DNA of 16,764 nucleotides, from positions 1-16,764 of the forward strand of contig JAQNCU010000017.1 in NCBI GenBank assembly GCA_029077775.1, read 5' to 3'. Source of the stretch: Acidocella sp. (lineage in GTDB: Bacteria > Pseudomonadota > Alphaproteobacteria > Acetobacterales > Acetobacteraceae). Each line of letters begins with the position of its first letter. The stretch's first letter is position 1. The notes beneath the pieces were generated by a model. That model worked only from the letters and a program-made list of their open reading frames with translations, was not told where the DNA came from and did no database searches. Below, one piece after another: positions 1 to 6,659 of the stretch. The translations under genes and the position numbers were made by a program.

Positions 1-146
1 GCGCTCACCTTCAGCACCGTTTTGCCCTCAACCTCGATGGTCGAAACCCCGTCTATATCCAGCCGCCGATACGGCGTCTCATCCGCCCCTAAGGGGAACA
101 TCGGCGCATAGAGAAATCCAGGGCTGCGTGGCGGGATGGCGTTCAT
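1..146 (-). CDS. Class I fumarate hydratase, N-terminal fragment (runs off left edge)
   Basis: The first 48 residues of a leftward protein are visible, starting at the ATG on 146-144. They contain YAPMFPLGADETPYRRL followed by VSTIEVEGKTVLKV, which matches the N-terminus of class I (iron-sulfur, FumA/FumB type) fumarases, where a PFPL..D.T.Y motif precedes a V....FEG..IL.V segment. The family hydrates fumarate to malate in the TCA cycle, using a 4Fe-4S cluster whose ligands lie beyond the window. It is downstream of sspB on the same strand with a 49-bp gap containing a near-perfect palindrome. No strong Shine-Dalgarno is visible. Tartrate dehydratase-like relatives cannot be excluded from so short a fragment. 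Confidence 0.75.
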   Translation of the reverse strand, partial: MNAIPPRSPGFLYAPMFPLGADETPYRRLDIDGVSTIEVEGKTVLKVS

Positions 147-171
147 GTCAGACTTTCAAAATCACGAGTAT

Positions 172-194
172 CCGCAAAATACCGTATTTCGCGG
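172..194. promoter_or_regulatory. Near-perfect palindrome between sspB and the fumarase gene
   Basis: Arms 172-182 and 184-194 are complementary at 10 of 11 positions around a single central base (CCGCAAAATAC / GTATTTCGCGG). It fills almost the whole sspB-fumarase gap and sits 26 bp upstream of the fumarase start. It could be an operator for the fumarase gene or an RNA hairpin ending sspB. No U-tract follows on the minus strand, which argues against a standard terminator. The regulator is unknown. Confidence 0.4.
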
Positions 195-195
195 C

Positions 196-702
196 TCAGT
201 CCTTCTGGCGGCGGCGGAACGCATCCAGGCTCACCACATCTCCCGCGCTCTCTGGCGCGGGTTCGGGCACATCATCGCCCTCCGGGGCGGGCATCTCGGA
301 TGGCGTCAGTTCGGGCATATCCAGCACCTCGAACTGCAAGCCAAACCGCACCTCAGGGTCGGCGAAACTGCTGATCGCCCGGACCGGGATCGTCAAAATG
401 GAGGGCACGCCGGAGAATGACAAGCCAACCGAGAACACCTCGCCATCCTCGGTCACGCTCAGGCTGTGGAACTGGTGCTGCAAAATAATGGTCATTTCAT
501 CGGGGTATTGCGCGCGCAGCCGGTCAGGGATCACAACACCCGGATAGCCGGTTTTGAACGTCACATAAAAATGGTGCCCGCCCGGCAGCCCGGCCTGCGC
601 CACATGGCGCAGCGCGCTCACCACCACATGGCGCAGCGCAAGCTGCGTCCAGTCATCATAGGGCAGCAATGACTCTGGAATATGTTGGTCGTCTTCGGCC
701 AT
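196..702 (-). CDS. sspB: SspB-family ClpXP adaptor (stringent starvation protein B)
   Basis: The protein is 168 aa. SspB proteins deliver ssrA-tagged and other substrates to the ClpXP protease in the cytoplasm. The core shows HHFYVTFKTGYPGVVIPDRL, then MTIILQHQF and a beta-rich section with FSVGLSFSGVP, typical of alphaproteobacterial SspB. The C-terminus is acidic and proline-rich and ends in a basic stretch, fitting a flexible tail that would contact ClpX. The ATG at 702 is chosen because GTAGGGG lies about 8 nt upstream; a longer frame to 732 would overlap olsB. It follows olsB by 10 bp and precedes a fumarase gene. In alphaproteobacteria an sspB-fumarase neighbourhood is familiar. Confidence 0.88.
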   Translation of the reverse strand: MAEDDQHIPESLLPYDDWTQLALRHVVVSALRHVAQAGLPGGHHFYVTFKTGYPGVVIPDRLRAQYPDEMTIILQHQFHSLSVTEDGEVFSVGLSFSGVPSILTIPVRAISSFADPEVRFGLQFEVLDMPELTPSEMPAPEGDDVPEPAPESAGDVVSLDAFRRRQKD

Positions 703-712
703 GTCGAAACCC

Positions 713-1549
713 CTACCGCGCCTGCCGTTCATAATGCCGGTAATATTTCTCCGTCACCAGATCGGTCTGCACCACCACGGCGATATCGGTGGTGTTGAAC
801 TGATTATCGATCACCGCACCATCGCCGACAAACCCGCCCAACCGCAAATAACCTTTTATCAGAGGCGGCAGCCGCATCAAGGTCTGCGCGGGGTGCAGCC
901 CCGCCGGGTCGCGCCTGCGCATCTCCACATACCGCCCGGCCAGCGCGCGCGGCCTGATCGCCTCAGGCGCCATATGCCGGGTCGCGAGATAGGTCAGCTC
1001 ATCGGCCACCGCGTCGGGGTCGGTGCCACCGAAACTCGCACAGCCAAACATCAGGTCGATCCCGTGGTGAAACACATAAGCCGCGATCCCGCGCCATAAA
1101 AGCTGCAACACCGCGCGGGAGCGATAGGCGGGCGCGGTACAGCTACGCCCCAGTTCCAGCTTTTGCCCGGGGAACCGCGCCAACATCCCGATATCATACT
1201 CATCCTCGGCATAAAACCGCCCGATCTTCTCAGCCGCCCCCTGCCGCACCAGCCGATAGGTGCCAACCACGCTGTCCGGTCCCGCGCCCAGATCATGGTC
1301 CACCACCAGCAAATGGTCGGCCACCGCGTCGAACACGTCCACATCGCGCGCCGCGCGCACCGTCGCGGCATCGGCCTTCGCGCCTAATTCCTCATAGAAC
1401 ACGCGGTAGCGCAGCGCCTGCACGGCATCCAGCTCGCCCGGCCCGGTGGCCAGCCGCACACCCAAATTGCCCGCCCGCAATTCGGCGAAGCCCGGGGCCG
1501 CATTACCCAGAATGAACGGCGGAATCGCGGGGACAACATGCGTATTCAT
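713..1549 (-). CDS. olsB: Ornithine-acyl-ACP N-acyltransferase (OlsB-like, GNAT fold)
   Basis: The protein is 278 aa. OlsB transfers a 3-hydroxyacyl chain from ACP to the alpha-amino group of ornithine, making lyso-ornithine lipid, a phosphorus-free membrane lipid precursor. Recognisable motifs are the N-terminal LRYRVFYEELGA (residues 46-57), the core ELGRSC (132-137) followed by a basic YRS segment, FGCASFGG (168-175), and the C-terminal LPPLIKGYLRLGG...VIDNQFNTTDI, all characteristic of the OlsB/hemolysin-related acyltransferases. Its ATG overlaps the fur stop codon (ATGA), so translation is probably coupled. The second enzyme, OlsA, is not in the window, so ornithine lipid as final product is inferred. 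Confidence 0.9.
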   Translation of the reverse strand: MNTHVVPAIPPFILGNAAPGFAELRAGNLGVRLATGPGELDAVQALRYRVFYEELGAKADAATVRAARDVDVFDAVADHLLVVDHDLGAGPDSVVGTYRLVRQGAAEKIGRFYAEDEYDIGMLARFPGQKLELGRSCTAPAYRSRAVLQLLWRGIAAYVFHHGIDLMFGCASFGGTDPDAVADELTYLATRHMAPEAIRPRALAGRYVEMRRRDPAGLHPAQTLMRLPPLIKGYLRLGGFVGDGAVIDNQFNTTDIAVVVQTDLVTEKYYRHYERQAR

Positions 1550-1983
1550 TCAGTCCTCCGGCGGCCGAACAGCTCGATCTTGATCAAATCCACTTCAAAC
1601 CCCTGCCGTCTGGCGATATCACGCAACAATATCTCGGCCTGCGGGGCGGCAAATTCCAGCACCGTTCCGCTATTCTGGTCCACCAGATGAAAATGATTGC
1701 GCTCACCGCTCGGCTCATAGCGCGCCCGGCGGCTGCCGAGCTCCCGGCGCGAGAGAATCCCCTTGGCCTCCAGCAGCCGCACCGTCCGGTAAACCGTGGC
1801 CAATGAGATCCCAGGGTCCACGATATTCGCCCGCCTGTGCAGTTCATCGACATCCGGATGGTCGGTCGCCTCGGACAAAACGCGCGCGATCACCCGTCGC
1901 GGGCCCGTCATCTTCAGCCCGTTCTCTATGCACAGGCGCTCGATGCTTATATCCATCTCGGGCTTTGTGGCCCAAACCATCAC
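1546..1983 (-). CDS. fur: Fur-family metal-responsive transcriptional regulator, altered metal site
   Basis: The protein is 145 aa with a winged-helix N-terminal half (GLKMTGPRRVIARVLSE, then DHPDVDELHRRA and the recognition segment ISLATVYRTVRLLEAKG) and a short C-terminal dimerisation domain. Like alphaproteobacterial Fur/Mur it lacks the CXXC zinc pairs. Using remembered E. coli Fur numbering, the ligands H33, E81, H90 and E101 are kept, but H87, D89 and H125 appear as N, F and I (NHFHLV; VDLIKI). This suggests that one metal site is lost. ATG codons at 1983, 1980 and 1956 are possible; none has a strong Shine-Dalgarno. It leads the fur-olsB-sspB set and diverges from a TusA-like gene with only 40 bp between. 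Fur, Mur and Irr cannot be separated from sequence alone. Confidence 0.82.
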   Translation of the reverse strand: MMVWATKPEMDISIERLCIENGLKMTGPRRVIARVLSEATDHPDVDELHRRANIVDPGISLATVYRTVRLLEAKGILSRRELGSRRARYEPSGERNHFHLVDQNSGTVLEFAAPQAEILLRDIARRQGFEVDLIKIELFGRRRTE

Positions 1984-2023
1984 TCTGGTCCAGCCTTACC
2001 CCAGCCTTAGCATCGCATGTATC

Positions 2024-2269
2024 ATGACAATATCATTGCCAACACATCATAAAGCCATCGACATCACCGCCGAAACCTGCCCGATGACCTTCGTGCGCAC
2101 CCGCCTCGCCCTCGATGAGCTATCCCCCGGCCAGATCCTGCTGGTCCGTCTCATCGGCGCGGACCCGCTCGCCAATGTTCCGCGCGCCTGCGCCGACCAG
2201 GGTCACGACCCGCTGGACCTGACCCAACAACCCGACGGCACCTGGCACCTAACCGTCAGGAAAGGCTAG
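2024..2269 (+). CDS. TusA/SirA-family sulfurtransferase-like protein
   Basis: A small 81-aa protein with the TusA signature: IDITAETCPMTFVRTRLALDELSPGQILLVRL. The Cys-Pro pair (Cys19) at the start of the first helix is the sulfur-carrying cysteine of this family, and the C-terminal WHLTVRKG strand is typical. TusA proteins relay persulfide sulfur for tRNA 2-thiolation, molybdenum cofactor or sulfur oxidation. The mnmG gene elsewhere in this window acts on the same wobble uridine, but that link is inference. The ATG at 2024 is the only start giving a normal family length; an upstream in-frame extension overlaps fur antisense. The TAG stop shares CTAG with the stop of the converging COQ9 gene. 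Confidence 0.85.
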   Translation: MTISLPTHHKAIDITAETCPMTFVRTRLALDELSPGQILLVRLIGADPLANVPRACADQGHDPLDLTQQPDGTWHLTVRKG

Positions 2270-2877
2270 GTTTTGCGCCGCCTGCCGCCCCGCAACCCGC
2301 CTTGCAGCCTGCCCCGCAGCTTGCCGATTTTGCCCACGTCGCCCAGCCGCCGGTCTAAAAACCGCATCGTCTCCTCATCCTCGTCGCTGGCATCCTGCAC
2401 CCAGAACAGCAACGTGCTGGCATAAACCCCGGCCAGAATACCGCGCTTGGTGTACCAGGAAAAATCCGCTGATTTATCGCCCGCCGCAAACCACACCGCA
2501 TCCACCGTCGCCGCCGTAATGCGCGCGGCCCGCCGCGCCTGCATGGGCAGCGCCAACCACGCCAGCGCCCGCCTGATCGCCGCCTTATGCGCCCGGTTCT
2601 GCTCAAACCTGATCCCCAACACCGACCGCACCCGCCCCGTCAAACCATAGGCGCTCAAATCCGCTGCCTCTGCGCGCGCCACCATGCGCTCATCGGCCAG
2701 GGTGCAAAACGCCTCGATCATCTCACCCGGCCCGCCGGGGAACATCAGCGGCGCATCCGCCGGGTCCTGCCCCAGCCCGGCCATCGCCTGGCGCAGCGCG
2801 CCAACCGTCCAGCCGTCGAACGGCACGGCCGCCAGCATCGCATCCAAAATCGCCACCATTGGCGCCTCAATCGGCAT
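2266..2877 (-). CDS. COQ9-family protein (ubiquinone biosynthesis accessory)
   Basis: The protein is 203 aa. The COQ9 fold is TetR-like with a lipid-binding pocket; mitochondrial COQ9 presents ubiquinone intermediates to COQ7. The diagnostic C-terminal motif is present: AAGDKSADFSWYTKRGILAGVYASTLLFW, followed by TMRFLDRRLGDV. The N-terminal helix with ILDAMLAAVPFDGWTVGALRQA fits the family. The ATG at 2877 is chosen because GGAGG lies 6 nt upstream; a second ATG just upstream is too close to that site. The start overlaps the end of def by 11 bp, so the two are probably translated together. The C-terminus is a run of Arg, Gly and Lys after residue 185, more basic than usual. Confidence 0.85.
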   Translation of the reverse strand: MPIEAPMVAILDAMLAAVPFDGWTVGALRQAMAGLGQDPADAPLMFPGGPGEMIEAFCTLADERMVARAEAADLSAYGLTGRVRSVLGIRFEQNRAHKAAIRRALAWLALPMQARRAARITAATVDAVWFAAGDKSADFSWYTKRGILAGVYASTLLFWVQDASDEDEETMRFLDRRLGDVGKIGKLRGRLQGGLRGGRRRKT

Positions 2878-3412
2878 CCGCATCCTCCGGTATCTCCAGC
2901 CCACTCCGGCTGATCTCCTCATTGAACCCGAAATACCGGAAATCACGCATCCGCATCGGATACATCACGCCATCCAGATGGTCCGCCTCATGCTGGATCA
3001 CCCGCGCCTCGAACCCGCTGGCCTCGACCTCAAAGCCCGCCCCGGTTTCATCCTGCGCCGCCAGCCTCACCCTGGCAAAGCGAGGCACCGCGGCGCGCAG
3101 ACCGGGGATCGACAAACACCCCTCCCAGCCCATCACCATCTCATCGCCCAGCGGTGTCACCACAGGGTTGAACACCACCCGCATCGCCATGTCCGCCCCG
3201 TCATCCGCCCGGCTCCCCGGCACATGATAGATAAACAGCCGAACCCCCCTGAACACCTGGGGTGCGGCCAACCCCACCCCGCCCGCATCGGCCAGGGTCT
3301 CCACCATATCGCCCACCAGCCGCACCAACTCACATGCCGCCACGTCCGCCACGGGCATCGCCTGTGCCAGCAAAACCGGGTGCCCCATCCGCGCTATCTT
3401 CAGAATCGCCAT
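2867..3412 (-). CDS. def: Peptide deformylase
   Basis: The protein is 181 aa. It removes the formyl group from the N-terminal methionine of new proteins at the ribosome exit. All three signature motifs are present: GVGLAAPQV (residues 45-53), WEGCLSIPG (96-104, Cys99 as metal ligand) and HEADH (141-145), followed by LDG. The start ATG at 3412 gives the usual MAILKIARMGHPVL opening. Many bacteria pair def with fmt; here def is followed by a COQ9 gene instead and fmt is absent from the window. The acidic DADAD tail is an addition beyond the conserved core. It diverges from rpsU. Confidence 0.95.
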   Translation of the reverse strand: MAILKIARMGHPVLLAQAMPVADVAACELVRLVGDMVETLADAGGVGLAAPQVFRGVRLFIYHVPGSRADDGADMAMRVVFNPVVTPLGDEMVMGWEGCLSIPGLRAAVPRFARVRLAAQDETGAGFEVEASGFEARVIQHEADHLDGVMYPMRMRDFRYFGFNEEISRSGLEIPEDADAD

Positions 3413-3441
3413 ACACGCATAGATGGGTCAACATATTTGAT

Positions 3442-3469
3442 TTGGCTACTCACCAAACTATGCTATAGC
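3442..3469 (+). promoter_or_regulatory. Probable rpsU promoter (extended -10)
   Basis: TTGGCT at 3442-3447 is followed after 16 bp by TATAGC at 3464-3469, with TG in the extended -10 position (3461-3462). The predicted transcript start is about 70 nt upstream of the rpsU GTG, leaving a leader that contains a hairpin. An alternative reading is TTGATT (3437) with TATGCT (3459). Confidence 0.45.
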
Positions 3470-3485
3470 GCGCAAAATCCATTTC

Positions 3486-3510
3486 GGACCCAGCCATCCC
3501 GGCTGCGTCC
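3486..3510 (+). promoter_or_regulatory. Hairpin in the rpsU leader
   Basis: Arms 3486-3495 (GGACCCAGCC) and 3501-3510 (GGCTGCGTCC) pair at 9 of 10 positions around the loop ATCCC. It lies 30 nt before the GTG and ahead of the putative GGGAG ribosome-binding site. It could regulate translation or simply stabilise the leader; no known ribosomal-protein leader is recognised. Confidence 0.4.
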
Positions 3511-3540
3511 TATCTCGTATTTGTGGGAGTTTTCGGCCAG

Positions 3541-3744
3541 GTGCAAGTTCTCGTCCGTGACAACAACGTCGATCAGGCGCTGAAAGCCCTGAAGAAAAAG
3601 CTCCAGCGTGAAGGCGTGTTCCGGGAGATGAAACTCCGCCGCCATTATGAAAAACCCTCTGAACGCCGCGCCCGTGAAGCCGCTGAGGCCGTCCGCCGCG
3701 CCCGCAAGATGGAGCGTAAGCGTATCGAGCGTGAGGGCTTTTAA
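3541..3744 (+). CDS. rpsU: 30S ribosomal protein bS21
   Basis: The protein is 67 aa, very basic, and nearly identical in pattern to alphaproteobacterial S21: VQVLVRDNNVDQALKALKKK, FREMKLRRHYEKPSERRARE, then a helical Arg/Lys tail. bS21 binds the 30S platform near the anti-Shine-Dalgarno and promotes initiation. The GTG at 3541 is chosen because family members begin with M-Q-V-L-V-R-D; an in-frame GTG at 3523 would add six residues not seen in the family. GGGAG lies 11 nt upstream of 3541, slightly far. It has its own promoter and a terminator that overlaps its stop codon, so it is probably monocistronic. Confidence 0.96.
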   Translation: MQVLVRDNNVDQALKALKKKLQREGVFREMKLRRHYEKPSERRAREAAEAVRRARKMERKRIEREGF

Positions 3745-3755
3745 GCCCTTTCTCT
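3734..3755 (+). terminator. rpsU: Intrinsic terminator overlapping the rpsU stop
   Basis: AGGGCTT (3734-3740) and AAGCCCT (3743-3749) are perfect complements around TT, followed by the pyrimidine run TTCTCT. In RNA the last pairs would open to make a viable loop. It includes the TAA stop of rpsU and sits in the short gap to the converging deaminase gene. Confidence 0.5.
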
Positions 3756-3761
3756 AGCCTT

Positions 3762-4241
3762 CTAGTAATTCGTGCGTCCGTCCCGCGTCAGCCACGCGGC
3801 ATAACACGCCTTCGCCTCGTCATAGCATTCGCTCATCTGCGTCGCTGGCGTCGTCCGCTCGCCCTCGGGCATCGCCAATTGCCGATAAAACTCCTGGTCA
3901 TCAAACCCGATCGCCTCGGCATCCGCTGGCCCACACCCGTAATAAACCGCCCCGATCCGCGCCCAGAATATCGCCGACATGCACATCGGGCACGGCATCC
4001 CGTTCACATAAATCGTCGATCCCGACAAATCGAAATGCCTGACCCGCGCACTCGCATCCCGGATCGCCGTCACCTCAGCATGGGCGGTCGGGTCCATCGC
4101 CGATAAAACCCGGTTATGCCCGGTCCCGATCACCGCGCCATCCCGCACAATCACCGCCCCAAACGGCCCGCCATGCCCGCCTTCCATCCCCTGATACGCC
4201 AGCGCAATCGCCTGCCGCATAAATTCCGCATGGTCCGTCAC
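3762..4241 (-). CDS. guaD: GuaD-type guanine deaminase (cytidine deaminase fold)
   Basis: The protein is 159 aa. It matches the small bacterial guanine deaminases (B. subtilis GuaD type), which convert guanine to xanthine in purine salvage. The N-terminal GGPFGAVIVRDGAVIG, the zinc/catalytic HAEVTAIR (H54, E56) and PCPMC (C84, C87) followed by AIFWARIGAVYYG, then GFDDQEFYRQL and a final Tyr are all present. The residues before PCPMC are GM where the family usually has E just before P. The start is taken as GTG at 4241 because AAGGAG sits 6 nt upstream; the ATG at 4247 directly abuts that site. It converges with rpsU. Other purine or tRNA adenosine deaminases are less likely because of the C-terminal pattern. 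Confidence 0.87.
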   Translation of the reverse strand: MTDHAEFMRQAIALAYQGMEGGHGGPFGAVIVRDGAVIGTGHNRVLSAMDPTAHAEVTAIRDASARVRHFDLSGSTIYVNGMPCPMCMSAIFWARIGAVYYGCGPADAEAIGFDDQEFYRQLAMPEGERTTPATQMSECYDEAKACYAAWLTRDGRTNY

Positions 4242-4261
4242 AAGCATCTCCTTTAGTAAGA

Positions 4262-4390
4262 GCCGCTTATAAAAAAGCGGCGCAAAATTTTTGTAACTCT
4301 GGTTCCCGGGTGTTGGCAGTGCCTAAGCCCATTTCCCAACATTACAAAAGTCTTTTTGGTGCTTTTTCTTCAGAAAAAGAAGCCTTTCCT
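4262..4390. repeat. Diverged copy of the two-hairpin dispersed repeat
   Basis: This intergenic stretch has the same architecture as the copy at 8280-8441. First comes GCCGCTT/AAGCGGC (4262-4268 with 4275-4281) followed by CGCAAAA. After about 80 bp comes a T-rich/A-rich hairpin ending AAAAAGAAGC (about 4362-4383). The spacer is clearly diverged from the other copies, so relatedness is judged from structure and short matched blocks. Confidence 0.5.
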
Positions 4391-4418
4391 TAACAGGTGA
4401 TTCACCACACATCATTAT
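4390..4418 (+). promoter_or_regulatory. Probable holA operon promoter, leaderless start
   Basis: TTAACA (4390-4395) and CATTAT (4413-4418) are separated by exactly 17 bp. The expected transcription start falls at or within a few bases of the holA ATG at 4423, so the mRNA would be leaderless, consistent with no visible Shine-Dalgarno. The spacer holds a perfect GGTGA-T-TCACC palindrome (4396-4406), placed where a repressor could block polymerase. Confidence 0.5.
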
Positions 4419-4422
4419 AGCC

Positions 4423-5433
4423 ATGAAGATTGATGCCGCCCGAATCGACCCCTACCTCAAAGCGCCCAACTTGCCGCTTGCCCTTATCTACGGCCCGGAT
4501 ACGGGCCTGGTGGCTGAGCGTGCGCTCGCCCTCGTCCGCGCCATCCCTGGCGCCATGGGTGACCCGTTTCGCTTCGCGGAGCTGCAAAACCCCGACCCAG
4601 GCACCTTCCTGGCCGAAGCCACCGCCGCCGCCATGACCGGGGAGCGTCGGGTTCTGCGCGTGCGTGACTGCGCGGACGTTCTGGCCAAACCGCTTGAAAG
4701 CCTGCTCGCCGCCCTGCCGGACGCGCTCATCATCCTCGAAGCGGGGGAGCTGACACCCAAATCCAAACTGCGCGCGCTCGCTGAAAAATCCGCCGCCATC
4801 GCCACCATCGCCTGCTATCCGGCTGATCCCGCCCGCCTCCCTGGGCTGATCACCGCCCGTCTACGTGAGTCCGGCATGCGGATCGACTCTGACGCCGCCG
4901 CCTGGACCGCTGCCAACACCCCCGCCGATGCGGCTCTGCTCTCGCAAACCATTGAGCTTCTGACGCTCTATGCCGGGGCTGAGCGGCATCTCACTTTGGC
5001 CGATGTCACCGCGGCCTTGCCCGATGGCGGCGGTGTCTCGATGTCGGATGCCATCGACGCCAGTTTAACCGGCGACATCACAGGCACCGACCGCGCCCTC
5101 ACGCTGGCTTACGAGGAAGGGCAGTCCCCCGTCGGCATTTTGCGCGTGTTGCTGGGGGAGCTTATGCGTCTGCGCCTCGCCGCCGCGTCGATGGCAACCG
5201 GCACCTCGGCGTCGCAGGCCATGGCCGCCATCCGCCCGCCGGTATTTTTCAAACGCCAGCCCATCGTCACCCGCATCCTTGGCCTCTGGTCGCTGGCCGG
5301 GCTGACCGAGGCCATCGCCGCGGCCCTGCGCGCTGAAACGGCGGTCAAACAAACCCTGATCCCTGATGAAGCCTTCTGCCGCCAAACCCTCCTGGCACTG
5401 GCCACCCGCGCCCGCGCGGCGGCCCGCCGATGA
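4423..5433 (+). CDS. holA: DNA polymerase III delta subunit (clamp loader)
   Basis: The protein is 336 aa, normal for the family. Delta opens the beta sliding clamp within the clamp-loader complex. The N-terminal domain carries LALIYGPDTGLVAERA (residues 19-34) in place of a functional P-loop, as usual for delta, then FRFAELQNPDPGTFLAEA and the GERRVLRVRD strand. The middle shows the typical SLLAALPDALIILEAGEL and the helical C-terminal collar ends with ETAVKQTLIPDEAFCRQTLLALA, a standard HolA signature. It is the first gene of a three-gene operon; its TGA stop overlaps the ATG of the next gene (ATGA). The usual alphaproteobacterial partner lptE is not next to it. Confidence 0.93.
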   Translation: MKIDAARIDPYLKAPNLPLALIYGPDTGLVAERALALVRAIPGAMGDPFRFAELQNPDPGTFLAEATAAAMTGERRVLRVRDCADVLAKPLESLLAALPDALIILEAGELTPKSKLRALAEKSAAIATIACYPADPARLPGLITARLRESGMRIDSDAAAWTAANTPADAALLSQTIELLTLYAGAERHLTLADVTAALPDGGGVSMSDAIDASLTGDITGTDRALTLAYEEGQSPVGILRVLLGELMRLRLAAASMATGTSASQAMAAIRPPVFFKRQPIVTRILGLWSLAGLTEAIAAALRAETAVKQTLIPDEAFCRQTLLALATRARAAARR

Positions 5434-6659
5434 CCTATCAGAGCCCAACCCCACTCAACCCTTCACACACCGCCGGGATACCGCCCACCCGTGCTGCGGC
5501 GCTGGCCCGGCTTGAGGCTTTCGCCCCGCGGGCAAGCGCGCCTTACACCACCGGGCGCAACACCGACCCAGGCCCCGGCGAGCCCGGCGCGGTTTCGCAT
5601 CTATCGGCCTATTTGCGCTACCGTCTGATCACAGAGCACGAGGTCATCGCCGCCATCCGTGCCCATCACAGCGCCCAGGCGGCGGAAAAATTCATTCAGG
5701 AGGTGCTATGGCGCACCTACTGGAAAGGCTGGCTGGAACACCGCCCGGCGGTTTGGCGCAATTATCAGGTCACGCGCCAGCAGCAACATTTTGGCCTGAC
5801 TGACCACCGCGACCTCGCGAACGCTGAGACCGGCACCACAGGCATTGACGGCTTCGATGACTGGGCGCGCGAACTCATCGAGACCGGGCATTTGCATAAC
5901 CATGCCCGCATGTGGTTCGCCTCGATCTGGGTTTTCTCGCTGCGCCTGCCCTGGGCGCTCGGCGCTGATTTCTTTCTGCGGCATCTCAGGGATGCCGACG
6001 CCGCCAGCAACACCCTCTCCTGGCGCTGGGTCGCGGGGCTGCACACGGCGGGCAAAACCTACCTTGCCACGGCGGAAAACATCGCACGGTACACCGATGG
6101 ACGCTACGCCCCCAAGGGCCTTGCCCAAATCGCGACACCATTGAGCGAACCACCCTTGCCGACCTGCCGCATCCTGCCGGACCACCCTGCGCCGGACCCG
6201 CGCGAACCATCCCTGCTCCTCGTCACATCGGAGGATCTCCATCCGGAATGCGTCACCACAGCATCTCTCGCGCTCAATTGCGCCCTCATCGCGGCTGACC
6301 CCGCCTTGCTCTGGGGCAAACACGCGCGCCGCTTCGCCGCCGCCGCCGCGCAAGATTGCCAGGCCCGCGTGCAGGCGCATTTCAACATCCCGGCCACGCT
6401 GGCTGAAACCCTCAGCGCCGCCACCCTCATCGCCGCCGCCCAGGCAGCGGGAACGCGGCAGATCGTCACGCCATACATACCGGTCGGCCCGGTAAATACC
6501 GCCCTTGCCGCCCTTATGCCAGAGCTTGCCGCCGCCGGGGTCACCCTGACGCGGGTCAAGCGTAGCTGGGACCAGCATTTCTGGCCGCATGCCACCGCCG
6601 GGTTCTTCGCCTTCAAATCCCATATCCCCGCCACGCTGGCCATATGCGGGCTGCCCTGA
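5430..6659 (+). CDS. Photolyase-family FAD-binding protein with apparently swapped domain order
   Basis: The protein is 409 aa. Residues about 50-230 are a helical photolyase/cryptochrome FAD-binding domain: VSHLSAYLRYRLI, FIQEVLWRTYWKGWLEHRP, LIETGHLHNHARMWFASIW and DADAASNTLSWRWVAGLHT. In remembered E. coli PhrB numbering the FAD-proximal Asn378 and electron-transfer Trp382 correspond to N194 and W198, so the flavin site looks active. The N-terminal alpha/beta antenna domain of normal photolyases is missing. Instead residues about 255-400 form an alpha/beta-like region (SLLLVTSEDLHPE, IVTPYIPVGPVNTALAAL, AGVTLTRVKRSWD) that resembles an antenna domain placed after the FAD domain. It overlaps holA by 4 bp and the next photolyase gene by 16 bp. 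The function as repair enzyme, photoreceptor or partner protein is unknown. Confidence 0.8.
   Translation: MTYQSPTPLNPSHTAGIPPTRAAALARLEAFAPRASAPYTTGRNTDPGPGEPGAVSHLSAYLRYRLITEHEVIAAIRAHHSAQAAEKFIQEVLWRTYWKGWLEHRPAVWRNYQVTRQQQHFGLTDHRDLANAETGTTGIDGFDDWARELIETGHLHNHARMWFASIWVFSLRLPWALGADFFLRHLRDADAASNTLSWRWVAGLHTAGKTYLATAENIARYTDGRYAPKGLAQIATPLSEPPLPTCRILPDHPAPDPREPSLLLVTSEDLHPECVTTASLALNCALIAADPALLWGKHARRFAAAAAQDCQARVQAHFNIPATLAETLSAATLIAAAQAAGTRQIVTPYIPVGPVNTALAALMPELAAAGVTLTRVKRSWDQHFWPHATAGFFAFKSHIPATLAICGLP

Noticed and set aside
2684..3583. A 299-codon plus-strand open frame across def and the COQ9 gene
   Set aside because: It is rich in Pro, His and Arg with no family pattern; the minus strand carries all peptide deformylase and COQ9 motifs.
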